Below, piece by piece: positions 16,547 through 24,309 of a stretch of DNA of 64,000 bases. The translations under genes were made by a program, and so were the position numbers. The notes beneath the pieces are model-generated. The model saw only the letters and a program-made list of their open reading frames with translations, was not told the DNA's origin and made no database searches. The stretch is from assembly GCA_004193285.1 (NCBI GenBank), contig SECP01000010.1, positions 62,001 through 126,000 of the forward strand. The letters run 5' to 3'. The stretch is from Myxococcales bacterium (GTDB lineage: Bacteria; Myxococcota_A; Polyangia; Polyangiales; Polyangiaceae). Within the stretch, counting starts at the first letter, position 1; each line of letters opens with the position of its first letter.

Positions 16547-17605
16547 ATGACGAATTCGGCGAATCTCGTGGACGCGGCGCGCGCACCGCTCGCTTTCGGC
16601 GGCACCGAGCGAGTCCTCTTGAGCCACGGCAGCGGTGGTTCCGCGAGCCGCGAGCTCTTGGAGGAAATCCTCTTGCCGGCGCTCGGTCTTTGGGGTCGCG
16701 AGCCGGTGGAGGAGCAGGCCGTGCTGGCTCCTATCTCGGGTCGCCCCGCGCTCACCACGGATTCGTTCGTCGTCAGCCCACTGTTCTATCCCGGAGGGGA
16801 CATTGGCCGGCTCTCCGTGTTCGGCACCGTGAATGACTTGGCGGTCGGCGGCGCGATACCCCGCGATCTCGCCCTCTCCTTCATCTTGGAGGAAGGCTTG
16901 CCGATGCCGACGCTCGTGCAAATCGCCCGCTCCGTGGCGAGGGCGTGCGCGGAGGCGCGAGTTCGGCTGGTGACAGGAGACACGAAGGTGGTGGAGCGCG
17001 GCAAGGCGGAAGGTTTGTACATCACGACGACCGCAGTCGGCACCCTCGCCGCGGGGGTGGACTTGTCCGTGCGACGAGCGCGGCCCGGGGACGCCGTGCT
17101 CGTCTCCGGGGCGCTGGGCGAGCATGGCGCGGCGGTGCTCGCGGAGCGCGAAGGGCTACGCTCGGATGGGCTAGCGAGCGACGCCGCGCCGCTGTACGGC
17201 CTCGTTCAAAGCATGCTGGCCGTGGAGCCGCGGATTCGCTGCTTCCGCGACCCGACGCGCGGCGGCCTCGCCAGCGCGCTCACGACCATCGCTTGCGCGT
17301 CCAGCGCCGTGATCCGGATTGAGCGGAGCCGCATTCCCGTGAGCCCTGCGGTGGAGCGCGTGTGCGAGACACTCGAGGTGGATCCTCTCTCCGTTGCGAG
17401 CGAAGGGCGAGTGGTCGCGGTCGTGCCCCCCGAGAGCGTGGAGCGCTTGCTGCACGTCATGCATTCTCATCCCTTGGGCCGCGACGCAGCGCTCGTCGGC
17501 CAGGTCATGGTTGGCCGACCTGGCAGTGTGATCGTGCATGGTCCTGGCGGTGTGGATCACGAAGTGGGTGAGCTCGTCGGCGAACGCATGTCGCGCGTGT
17601 GCTGA
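16547..17605 (+). CDS. hypE: HypE-like carbamoyl phosphate-dependent dehydratase
   Basis: A 352-residue PurM-fold ATPase. It has the HypE start (VLLSHGSGGSASRELLEEILLP), TDSFVVSPLFYPGGDIG, VFGTVNDLAVGGA, TGDTKVVERGK, the RDPTRGGLAS signature, and the C-terminal Cys352 (…MSRVC) that carries the thiocarbamate. HypE dehydrates this to thiocyanate, giving the CN ligand of NiFe hydrogenase. No other hyp or hydrogenase gene is in the window, which is unusual. Start: ATG 16547 with GAGAGGG 9 bp upstream; the ATG at 16538 is too close to that site. Confidence 0.9.
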   Translation: MTNSANLVDAARAPLAFGGTERVLLSHGSGGSASRELLEEILLPALGLWGREPVEEQAVLAPISGRPALTTDSFVVSPLFYPGGDIGRLSVFGTVNDLAVGGAIPRDLALSFILEEGLPMPTLVQIARSVARACAEARVRLVTGDTKVVERGKAEGLYITTTAVGTLAAGVDLSVRRARPGDAVLVSGALGEHGAAVLAEREGLRSDGLASDAAPLYGLVQSMLAVEPRIRCFRDPTRGGLASALTTIACASSAVIRIERSRIPVSPAVERVCETLEVDPLSVASEGRVVAVVPPESVERLLHVMHSHPLGRDAALVGQVMVGRPGSVIVHGPGGVDHEVGELVGERMSRVC

Positions 17606-17614
17606 CGCACGCGC
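17593..17614 (+). terminator. Possible hairpin terminator at hypE end
   Basis: GCGCGTG (17593-17599) pairs with CACGCGC (17608-17614) around an 8-nt loop that includes the stop codon; TCGTTT follows. The U-run is weak, so termination efficiency is uncertain. Confidence 0.35.
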
Positions 17615-17715
17615 TCGTTTGCCTCGTGTAAAAAAGCTACGTGCCCGGTTTCACCGTTCCTCGTCACGCACATGGTGTTCGACGACGGATGAGAGCTGGT
17701 GTAGTCACCAGGGCC

Positions 17716-18342
17716 ATGAAAACCGGCACTTTCGTCAGCTGCATCGCTTGGGGACTCCTCTCGTTTGCTTGCGCGAGCCAACCCTCGGAGCCGCCGGCCG
17801 CGCCTGAAATGACGCCGCCTGCCGAGCCTCCGTCTCCGCCCGCAGCCGAGGCCCCCGCCGCTGCGGAGCCCGCCGCCGCCGCTGCACCCGCGGCCGCGCC
17901 CCGCACCATCGAGGTGCCGCTGGAGTCGAAAAGCGGCTCCAAGCTCGCCGGCAAAGCCGTGCTCACGGAGACCGAGGGCGGCGTCCACGTCGTGCTCACG
18001 GTCGAAGGCATCTCCCCGGGTGACCATGGTGCCCACGTGCACGAAACCGGTGACTGCAGCTCACCTGACGGCAAAAGCGCTGGCGGTCACTTCAACCCGC
18101 ACTCCAAAGATCACGGGCTGCCCGGTGGCGACAAGCGTCATCTCGGCGATCTGGGCAACATCGTCATCGGCAAGGACGGCAAAGGCTCGCTGGACATTAC
18201 CGCCCCGGGCGCGAACCTGAAGGACGGCGACACGCAGTCGTTCGTCGGTCGCGCCATCATCGTCCACGCCAAGAAAGACGACGGCGGTCAGCCGGTGGGC
18301 AACGCCGGAGACCGCTTGGGCTGCGGCGTCATCAAAGGCTAG
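17716..18342 (+). CDS. sodC: Cu/Zn superoxide dismutase, lipoprotein
   Basis: A 208-residue exported SOD. Signal MKTGTFVSCIAWGLLSFAC has a lipobox Cys19, then a Pro/Ala/Glu linker to about residue 62. The catalytic domain follows. Copper and zinc ligands are seen in GAHVHETGDC, GGHFNPHSKDHG and AIIVHAKKDD; the conserved Cys pair is in GDC and LGCGV. It converts superoxide to peroxide in the periplasm or at the surface. The 3' end overlaps the convergent coiled-coil gene by 11 bp. Confidence 0.93.
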   Translation: MKTGTFVSCIAWGLLSFACASQPSEPPAAPEMTPPAEPPSPPAAEAPAAAEPAAAAAPAAAPRTIEVPLESKSGSKLAGKAVLTETEGGVHVVLTVEGISPGDHGAHVHETGDCSSPDGKSAGGHFNPHSKDHGLPGGDKRHLGDLGNIVIGKDGKGSLDITAPGANLKDGDTQSFVGRAIIVHAKKDDGGQPVGNAGDRLGCGVIKG

Positions 18343-19135
18343 CTAGCTCTTGTTCGAGGCGCTCGAGCAACGCCTGAGTTTCCTTCAGGCTTTGCTCGGC
18401 GTCCTCGAGCTCCCGCTGGAGGCGCGACTGCTCGCGCTGCTGAGACTTCTCCTGCGCTCGAGCATCGCGAATCGCGCCAGAGAGGCGCTCGCGCTCTGCC
18501 AGTCGTCGCTTGCGCTCCTCTTCCTCCGCGCGGCGGCGCTCGGCCTCCAGGCGCCGCTGCTCCGCTTCCGCGTGGCGTGCTTCCGCGGCGCTTGGCGACT
18601 TTTCGGCCGCCGGGGGAGGCGAGACGCGCGCCGGCGCCCCCGCAAAGCCAAGAGCTTCGAAGCCGGGAGGATCGCGATCCGCGGACAGCGCCCCGGGAGC
18701 GTCCGGACCAAAATCGCCCTGCGCGGCGATGGCCGAAAGCGTGGTTGTCACTCGCCGGAGGGTCGCCTCGGCCGCGGCGTTGCCGGCACCGCGCAGTAGC
18801 TCGGCAGCTTGGTCACGAAGTTTGGTTAGCTGTGTGCGATGCGCCTTGCTCGCGTCTCGGTCGCCCGACTTAACGCGGGCCGCCACCGCGATGAGCTGCT
18901 CGAAATCATCGCGCGCTTCCCACCACAGCTGATTGACCGCCCACGCAGACACGGGCGGACGCGCCAGCTTGGCAAGACGTGCGGAGCCGTCCTTATCGCC
19001 TGTCGCCTTCAGCTCGGCGGCGAGCCGCTTACGCTCCGCGACGAAGTCGGCGAACGGCGCTCGGTACAAGGCAGTGACGGCGTCATCGTAGGCGGCCACG
19101 CCCCCGACGATAGCCGCGTCCAGTCGCGCTTCCAC
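18332..19135 (-). CDS. Coiled-coil protein of unknown function
   Basis: A 267-residue protein. The N-terminal half has FVAERKRLAAELKATGDKD and LARPPVSAWAVNQLWW, a pattern also known in uncharacterised actinobacterial and myxobacterial proteins. The C-terminal third (about 175-267) is a long Glu/Arg/Ala heptad coiled coil. No signal peptide or enzyme motif. Start is GTG. It converges on sodC, overlapping 11 bp. Function not recognised. Confidence 0.7.
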   Translation of the reverse strand: MEARLDAAIVGGVAAYDDAVTALYRAPFADFVAERKRLAAELKATGDKDGSARLAKLARPPVSAWAVNQLWWEARDDFEQLIAVAARVKSGDRDASKAHRTQLTKLRDQAAELLRGAGNAAAEATLRRVTTTLSAIAAQGDFGPDAPGALSADRDPPGFEALGFAGAPARVSPPPAAEKSPSAAEARHAEAEQRRLEAERRRAEEEERKRRLAERERLSGAIRDARAQEKSQQREQSRLQRELEDAEQSLKETQALLERLEQELASL

Positions 19136-19337
19136 CGCGTTGTTTGTCCAATGCTCTTCCAGCGCGACCGCTCGGCGGCCCTGCGGCCTGACTCATCGAC
19201 AACCTGAAACCGATCCGCGGCTGCCCCGTATGTAGACCAAACAGGCCGCTATCTACGACCCCCCGCGACGCCGCCCGGCGCCGCGCGTCGCCCCTTACGG
19301 CCCCGTATCGCTCCTCGCGGAGCGGAGAGTCATCATC

Positions 19338-19631
19338 ATGTCCGTTCGTTCCATTCGTCAAATCCTCGTCGTTGCCTTCGGTGTGTCGATCAGCAGCCTG
19401 GCACTAGCGCGCACCCCTCCGTCGCTCGTCATGCAGCAGCAAGCAGCGGCACGCGCCACCGAGAGCAGCGGCGGCTACCGAGACATGAACTTGCGCTTCG
19501 GCAGCGTCGCGGAGCGCGCGCCTGCCGCGCGTCTTGCCTCCGGTGGGTACCGAGACATGCACCACCGCTTTCAAACGCCGAGCGAAGCGCGCGGGGCATC
19601 TTCGTCGCGAACCTCCGCCAGCCTTCGCTGA
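19338..19631 (+). CDS. Small exported protein with repeated SGGYRDM-RF motif
   Basis: A 97-residue protein not assigned to a family. Residues 1-24 are a signal peptide (QILVVAFGVSISSLALA, cleavage likely after ALA). The mature part is Arg/Ser/Ala-rich and carries two copies of one motif: SGGYRDMNLRFG at 44-55 and SGGYRDMHHRFQ at 68-79, 24 residues apart. The ribosome site GGAGAG is 9 bp before the ATG. The conserved repeat with an otherwise variable background suggests a binding or processing motif. A PDZ protein gene follows 258 bp later on the same strand. No function is known to me. Confidence 0.65.
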   Translation: MSVRSIRQILVVAFGVSISSLALARTPPSLVMQQQAAARATESSGGYRDMNLRFGSVAERAPAARLASGGYRDMHHRFQTPSEARGASSSRTSASLR

Positions 19632-19889
19632 TCGTGCTCGCTGAGTTGGCACGGAGCGGCAGAGCCGCGCGCTTGAGGCGCGGCTAGCCGCCCTGCCGCG
19701 AAACGGCTCGTGAGCTCGACGCGCTGCGTTGCGTGCGCGCTATGTCGGGCCGGGCTGAGGTCTCGGGTCGAGACGGCGATTCTAGAGCCGTCCTCGCGCT
19801 GATCCTCGATCGTCCAGCGGCTGGAGGGTGCGCCGCTGGCATACGCCTTGAAACGTAGGCGATCGTCGGTCAGGACAAACTCAGTGCCC

Positions 19890-20240
19890 ATGATGTCACG
19901 CAGGCAGCTCGAGGAAATTGCGGAAGCGGTGCGCGGAGTCCCGGTCTTGGGGTGCCTGCCAGGCAGCACCTCAGCCGAAGCAGGCGTGCGCTACGGTGAC
20001 ATCGTGCTCAGCGTGAACGGCATGGCGACGCCCACGATCGTCGAGTACCTGGCCGCGCGAAAGCTGCGGTCGGACGGCTTCACGCTCGTGTTGTTCCGCG
20101 CCGGCGAAGAGCTCACCGTGTTCGTGCCCTTCCGGCCTCCCAGCGAGCCGATGGCCGCTCTCGCGCTACAGATCGCAGACGGCCGCTATATCGTCTCGAC
20201 CGACGAGTCGCTGAACGAGCCCAAAGCCCTGCCCAGCTAG
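19890..20240 (+). CDS. Stand-alone PDZ-domain protein
   Basis: A 116-residue protein consisting of one PDZ domain: VLGCLPGSTSAEAGVRYGDIVLSV, NGMATPTIVEYLAA and FTLVLFRAGEELTVFVPF fit the HtrA/tail-specific protease type PDZ (GxxxGD, then beta strands). No protease domain, membrane helix or signal peptide is visible, so it likely acts as an adaptor. Start may be ATG 19890 or 19893. The 258 bp upstream hold no gene I can support. Confidence 0.7.
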   Translation: MMSRRQLEEIAEAVRGVPVLGCLPGSTSAEAGVRYGDIVLSVNGMATPTIVEYLAARKLRSDGFTLVLFRAGEELTVFVPFRPPSEPMAALALQIADGRYIVSTDESLNEPKALPS

Positions 20241-20266
20241 GCGGCTTCGCGCGCGCTGCCACCGGG

Positions 20267-21781
20267 TTAGGTCCGCTGCACCAGCTCGGACAGCCAGCCC
20301 GCGGGAGCCTCGTAGCGCGTCACGTCGGCCAGAGCCGTAATCTCTTCGACGACTTGCGCGTAGTCAACTCGCGAGCGGCGGAGCTCACGAAGCTGAGGGG
20401 AGAGCTCCCGCGAAAGCAGCTCGTAGCCGCTCGGCTCCGGCGCCAACCGGCTTTCTCGACCTGGCATCAGCCCTACGAACGCGGGGCGGGCGCCGGGGTT
20501 CGTTCCCACCGTCCATAGCGTGCACGGCAGGTTGACGGTGGTGGTCGCGAAGAAATCGCGTGCGGCGCTGAGCTGCAGGGCCACGCTCAAGAGCTCCGCG
20601 GCGAGGTGGCTCGGGTCGGGCGACGGCAGCGCGGCGGCTAGTCGCTCGCGCAGCGTCGCTTCGGAGCGGACGATCTGCCAGAGCCGTAGTCGACCCGCGC
20701 CCGCGTCGGCCAGGATCACGGCGCGCCCTGCGGACAGGTGCTGATGATTGGAGGTGTGGAGGCGCGCCCACTCGAGCAGCTCGGTGCGAGCGCGCTCGGG
20801 GTCGAAGAACAGCGCGCTGCTAGCGGAATGGAAGCGGAAGCCGGAACCCGAGCCAGCCCAGTCTGCTCTCCCTACCCGCGTCGGCCGAATTTCCAAAGTA
20901 GCGACTTCGTGTAATAGCGCGCGACCGTCCACCGGGGGCCAGATCATGCCGCCGGGCATCATCGGGTCCGGAACGAACACGGTCTCGGGCTCCGCGTCGG
21001 AGCTCGGCGCCGGCGGGGAGCTGCTGGCACGCGCTACCGTCGACTTGCCCTGAAACGCGGCTGCGAGCTCGTGCTCGTCGAGCGCACGAGCGAGCTCACG
21101 CCCGTGCTCGGCGTCCAGGATCCGAGCTGGCCCTGTCTCGGCCCCTCGAAGCCTGTCGAGCAGCTCTTCTGGGTTGTCTTCGGCTGGCTTGCCTACCGCG
21201 AGCCGGCCGCTCGCCGCGAGCGCGCGTACCCGATCGAGCGCCAAGCGCACCGCCATCACGAACGCCTCACGGATGCCCTCTCCGGTCGTGGCGGTGGAGG
21301 GTACCACCGCGATGGGACCGATCTTGGCCAGCGCCAGCCGCATGGTCTCGCTCGGGACCGCGTCGGGAGCGTCGCGCTTGTTGGCCTGGAGCACCAACCC
21401 AACCGGAGGATCCTTGCTGCGGCAGGCCGGCACCGTACGCGCGACCCAGCCGCGGGAGAACTCCCACTCGTGCTCCCGCGTGTCGAGCACGAGCACCACC
21501 GCGTCCGCGGTCTCCAGCAGCATGCGGCGCCGCTCGGCCAGATCCAGCTGGCCGGGGACGCTCACGATTTGGCAGCGAATCTGGCGGCCGTCGAACAGGC
21601 CGCCCACGTAGTCCACCCAGTCGAAAAACAGCGTTCTGCCCGCTGTTTCCTGCGGGGTCGTGATCTCACGGCCCACGCCGCGCGCCAGCGCTTTGAGGCT
21701 GGTCGTCTTGCCGGAAAGAGCGGGCCCGTCGTACACGATGCGTACGACGAGCACCCCTCGTGTGTCATCAATGACTGCCAT
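20267..21781 (-). CDS. MglA-like small GTPase with long C-terminal extension
   Basis: A 504-residue protein. Residues 12-200 are a Ras-like G domain of the MglA/gliding type: P-loop YDGPALSGKTTSLKAL, switch region VGREITTPQETAGRTLFFDW, G3 VSVPGQ, and G4 QANKRD. The remaining 300 residues are not a known family; they include FVPDPMMPGGMIWPPVDGR and an Ala/Leu-rich helical region. MglA proteins are about 195 residues, so the extension is notable. Two Roadblock/LC7 genes, whose products typically act as GTPase-activating or regulatory dimers, lie directly upstream in the same operon. Confidence 0.85.
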   Translation of the reverse strand: MAVIDDTRGVLVVRIVYDGPALSGKTTSLKALARGVGREITTPQETAGRTLFFDWVDYVGGLFDGRQIRCQIVSVPGQLDLAERRRMLLETADAVVLVLDTREHEWEFSRGWVARTVPACRSKDPPVGLVLQANKRDAPDAVPSETMRLALAKIGPIAVVPSTATTGEGIREAFVMAVRLALDRVRALAASGRLAVGKPAEDNPEELLDRLRGAETGPARILDAEHGRELARALDEHELAAAFQGKSTVARASSSPPAPSSDAEPETVFVPDPMMPGGMIWPPVDGRALLHEVATLEIRPTRVGRADWAGSGSGFRFHSASSALFFDPERARTELLEWARLHTSNHQHLSAGRAVILADAGAGRLRLWQIVRSEATLRERLAAALPSPDPSHLAAELLSVALQLSAARDFFATTTVNLPCTLWTVGTNPGARPAFVGLMPGRESRLAPEPSGYELLSRELSPQLRELRRSRVDYAQVVEEITALADVTRYEAPAGWLSELVQRT

Positions 21782-21852
21782 TGCGAGGCACCTCTTCGAT
21801 GCTCGCCATTCATCCGCCTTCGCGAGCTCAGGCCTTGCGCGCCAGACCTCGC

Positions 21853-22221
21853 TCAGACGAGCGCGTTGGCGTGCTTGTTGACCGCGCTACGAACGAGCGC
21901 GATGTTCGACTGTTTGCGATCGACGGCCAGGTAGAGAAACGTGTTTTGACCGACCAGCTTCACCAAGTGAATCTGATCCGTCAGCGTGATCAGCATGTCC
22001 TCGATCGTGCCGGTGAGGCCGAGGGTGCGCATGATCTTCAGCTTCTGTTTCACCAGCTCGCTGTTGTAGGCGCTAGCAGCGGTGAGGTCGAACTCCGTGC
22101 GAGACGCCTTGATCGCCAGCGTCATCCCCGAATCCAAATCCACGAGCGATGCGGCGATGAAGCCGCTCGCGTCAACGGAGATTTTTTCGAGCACTTCGTT
22201 CAACTGCTTTTCTGAGGCCAT
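21853..22221 (-). CDS. Roadblock/LC7 (MglB-like) protein
   Basis: A 122-residue Roadblock/LC7 domain: GFIAASLVDLDSGMTLAI, ELVKQKLKIMRTLGL, IEDMLITLTDQIHLVKLV and FLYLAVDRKQSNIALVR. Bacterial Roadblock dimers regulate MglA-type GTPases; the adjacent GTPase gene 71 bp downstream is the expected partner. It follows a paralogue by 17 bp. Confidence 0.88.
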   Translation of the reverse strand: MASEKQLNEVLEKISVDASGFIAASLVDLDSGMTLAIKASRTEFDLTAASAYNSELVKQKLKIMRTLGLTGTIEDMLITLTDQIHLVKLVGQNTFLYLAVDRKQSNIALVRSAVNKHANALV

Positions 22222-22238
22222 GGGTGCTTACTTCCTTT

Positions 22239-22604
22239 TCAGATGGAGAGGTCTTTTTCGATCGCGGCGAGCTGGTGACGAGACATCGCGAGGTTGCCGC
22301 GTTGCTTGTCGAGCACCAAGTAGATGAACAGAGCATCGTTGCTGCTGAGGGGGCGGATCAGGTGATACTGGCCGTGCAGCGTGATGAGGATGTCCTCGAT
22401 GTTGTCCTTGAGGTTCAGGGCCTTCATCGTCTTGCGCTTGGCGCGCACGACCTCCGTATTGCCGGCGGCTGCGACCTCGAGGTTGAGCGAGCCCGCTCCG
22501 CCTTCGGCGCCGAGCATCATGCCGCTGTTACTGTCCACGACGCAGGTGCCGACGGCACCATCCAGCTGCATGATCTTCGCCAGAGCTTCTTTGATATTCG
22601 CCAC
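22239..22604 (-). CDS. Roadblock/LC7 (MglB-like) protein
   Basis: A 121-residue paralogue of the next gene, with VGTCVVDSNSGMMLGAEGG, EVVRAKRKTMKALNLKD, IEDILITLHGQYHLIRPL and ALFIYLVLDKQRGNLAMSR. Start is GTG 22604, preceded at 5 bp by a perfect AAGGAGG site; an upstream ATG would add 11 residues and swallow that site. First gene of the operon. The leader of about 78 nt begins at a strong sigma-54 promoter match. The two Roadblock proteins may form a heterodimer (inference). Confidence 0.88.
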   Translation of the reverse strand: MANIKEALAKIMQLDGAVGTCVVDSNSGMMLGAEGGAGSLNLEVAAAGNTEVVRAKRKTMKALNLKDNIEDILITLHGQYHLIRPLSSNDALFIYLVLDKQRGNLAMSRHQLAAIEKDLSI

Positions 22605-22692
22605 GTGAGCCTCCTTGTTTGAATCGGCTCGCTTCATCCCCCGCCGGCCGCTTCTGGCCTGTCGGACGTGTCGTGCGAGCGAGTGAGCTCAT

Positions 22693-22709
22693 TGCAATGC
22701 TCGCGCCAA
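22693..22709 (-). promoter_or_regulatory. Sigma-54 promoter for the Roadblock/GTPase operon
   Basis: On the minus strand TTGGCGCGAGCATTGCA matches the -24/-12 consensus YTGGCACGRNNNTTGCW at every fixed position but one (G for A). The GG and GC dinucleotides are correctly spaced. The predicted start is near 22682, about 78 nt before the GTG at 22604. Confidence 0.75.
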
Positions 22710-22798
22710 AGCGGATGCGCGCGAATGTTCTGCAAGGCGCCGATGTCGCATGGCCGATTCCGCCAGCGGCGCCGGCCGCTGTAGCCAGTGGCCAACCG

Positions 22799-22816
22799 AA
22801 ACGGCCATGGCCGTTT
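22799..22816. promoter_or_regulatory. Perfect 18-bp palindrome, candidate activator site
   Basis: AAACGGCCATGGCCGTTT is a perfect dyad between two divergent sigma-54 promoters. Its centre is about 125 bp upstream of the minus-strand start and 77 bp upstream of the plus-strand start, normal distances for a sigma-54 activator. The activator encoded at 26329-28005 has a Fis-type HTH and is the obvious candidate ligand. Confidence 0.6.
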
Positions 22817-22857
22817 TGGCCACCCGCGATCCCCAACGCGATTTGGCGACTCCGGGC

Positions 22858-22874
22858 CTGGTGCGCGTCTTGCT
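22858..22874 (+). promoter_or_regulatory. Sigma-54 promoter for the pseudo-kinase operon
   Basis: CTGGTGCGCGTCTTGCT keeps the essential GG (-24) and GC (-12) with correct spacing and an intact TTGCT; three other consensus positions differ. The predicted start near 22885 leaves 4 nt before an ATG at 22889, but 40 nt before the GTG at 22925, which has a good AAGGAG site (22910-22915). Confidence 0.6.
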
Positions 22875-22924
22875 TGAGCAATGCCTAGATGGGCGAACCG
22901 AGCAGAGCCGAAGGAGACGCTTTG

Positions 22925-23953
22925 GTGGCGTCGCGCTCACTGGACATCGCGACGGTGCAGGCGCCGATCGCGGTGTGCACGGCGACGGGTGTGCTGATGT
23001 CGGCGACCCGACCCGCGCTCGCTCTACTCTCTCGCGGCTCGCTCGACGAACAGCTCCCGAGCGTCATCCCCGCGGAACTGTGGCGTCTGCTGGAGCGCAC
23101 CTCGAACGGGGAGGCAGTCGAGTGGCGTCGGCAAGGCCTCTCGAGCGAGGTGCTCGGCTGCACGCGCTACCCCGCGGCTCCGGGCTCGTTCGTCCTGCTC
23201 ATGCGCGAGGTCTCCTCTAAGCGGCAAGAGCTCTCCGAGCGCATCCACCGGCAGCGGTTGGATTTGACGGAGCGGCTCGTGGCGAGCATCGCCCGGGAGC
23301 TGCGCGGCAGCGTGGCGAGCGTGGTGTACAGCGCCGATTTCTTGAACGGCCGCGGCAGCGAAATCGACCCCGCCGTGTTGGCGGAGACGGTCCGCGACAT
23401 CTCCAAGGCCAGCGCGAGCCTGCAGCAGACACTAGACGCGCTCTTGGACTACGCGCACCTCGGCCCGAGCGTCTCCGTGCCAGTACAGCTGCGTGAGGTG
23501 CTGAACCGCGCGCTCGGCTCCTTGCGCCACCACTACCGCGAAGGCGCGCATCGGCTGCGTATGGACGTCGCGCCGCGCGCGGAGCTCGTGCGCGGAAATC
23601 CGCTCGTCATCGAGCAGATCTTCGCGAACCTGCTGCTCAACGCGGTGGAGGCTTCGCCCGCCCCCCGCTGCGTCATCGTCACCGCGTTCCCGGCGCTCCG
23701 TCCGCTGGATCCCCACGTCGGGACGCCGTTTTACATCTGCATTCGAGTTTGGGACGATGGCCCCGGCATCTCGCCCGAGCACCGGCCGTTCATCTTCGAT
23801 CCCTTCTTCACTACCAAGCAGGGCAGCCCTGGTCTGGGCCTGGCGATGGCGCGCCAGGCCGCGGAGAGCTTGGACGGCGAGCTGGAGCTCACCGAGGACG
23901 AATCAGGGACCTGCTTTTCGCTCTATCTTCCCGGCTACGAGGGGCAGCCGTGA
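22925..23953 (+). CDS. Histidine-kinase-like protein lacking the phospho-acceptor histidine
   Basis: A 342-residue cytoplasmic protein: a PAS-like N-terminus (about 1-95), a short coiled coil, then a dimerisation helix and HATPase domain. In the H-box, where kinases have S-x-S-H-E-L-R, this protein reads SIARELRGSV; Arg124 stands in place of His. The ATP-binding boxes look intact: NLLLNAVEAS (N), WDDGPGIS (G1), FDPFFTTK (F) and GLGLAMARQ (G2). It may bind ATP but cannot autophosphorylate in the usual way. Start GTG 22925 is chosen for its AAGGAG site 8 bp upstream; ATG 22889 lacks one. First of four genes joined by 4-bp overlaps. Confidence 0.85.
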   Translation: MASRSLDIATVQAPIAVCTATGVLMSATRPALALLSRGSLDEQLPSVIPAELWRLLERTSNGEAVEWRRQGLSSEVLGCTRYPAAPGSFVLLMREVSSKRQELSERIHRQRLDLTERLVASIARELRGSVASVVYSADFLNGRGSEIDPAVLAETVRDISKASASLQQTLDALLDYAHLGPSVSVPVQLREVLNRALGSLRHHYREGAHRLRMDVAPRAELVRGNPLVIEQIFANLLLNAVEASPAPRCVIVTAFPALRPLDPHVGTPFYICIRVWDDGPGISPEHRPFIFDPFFTTKQGSPGLGLAMARQAAESLDGELELTEDESGTCFSLYLPGYEGQP

Positions 23954-24309
23954 CCTCGCCCCGCTTGGATTGCGTGGTGGCGTCCACTCGCACGGGGGTC
24001 GTCCTGCACGACCTGAACGGCGACAGCCCCTCCGCCATCCTCCAAGATCTCGCGGCGACGCTGCCGGAGATACTCAGCTCTCTGGAAGGCGGCTCTTTGG
24101 AGCGCGTCGGAGCGCTGCTGGATCCGGAGTGTCCGACGGAAGGCTTCTCGGAGGTGCTGCTGCTCTCCACGAGCTACGTGCATGTCATTCACCCGCTGGC
24201 GGGGCGGCCAAGCGAGGCTCTGCTCGCCAACGCGCCGGCTGGCCGCAGCGTGGGGCTCGTGCTCTCCCAGGTGCACGCGCGCACCGCTGAATTGGAGCGC
24301 GAGCCGTGA
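23950..24309 (+). CDS. Small Roadblock-like protein
   Basis: A 119-residue protein with the strand-helix pattern of a Roadblock domain: CVVASTRTGVVLHDLNG, a long helix, then EVLLLSTSYVHVIHPL and GLVLSQVHARTAELE. Similarity is by pattern rather than strong motif. GTG start overlaps the kinase-like stop by 4 bp (GTGA), and its own stop overlaps the next GTG by 4 bp. Likely part of the same GTPase-signalling complex (inference). Confidence 0.6.
   Translation: MTSPRLDCVVASTRTGVVLHDLNGDSPSAILQDLAATLPEILSSLEGGSLERVGALLDPECPTEGFSEVLLLSTSYVHVIHPLAGRPSEALLANAPAGRSVGLVLSQVHARTAELEREP

Noticed and set aside
15911..16758. ORFs on both strands across the repeat region before hypE
   Set aside because: Composition is dominated by Arg/Ser/Ala from repeats and by antisense of hypE.
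22889..22924. ATG 22889 as start of the kinase-like gene
   Set aside because: It has no ribosome site and would lie 4 nt after the predicted sigma-54 start; GTG 22925 has AAGGAG at correct spacing.
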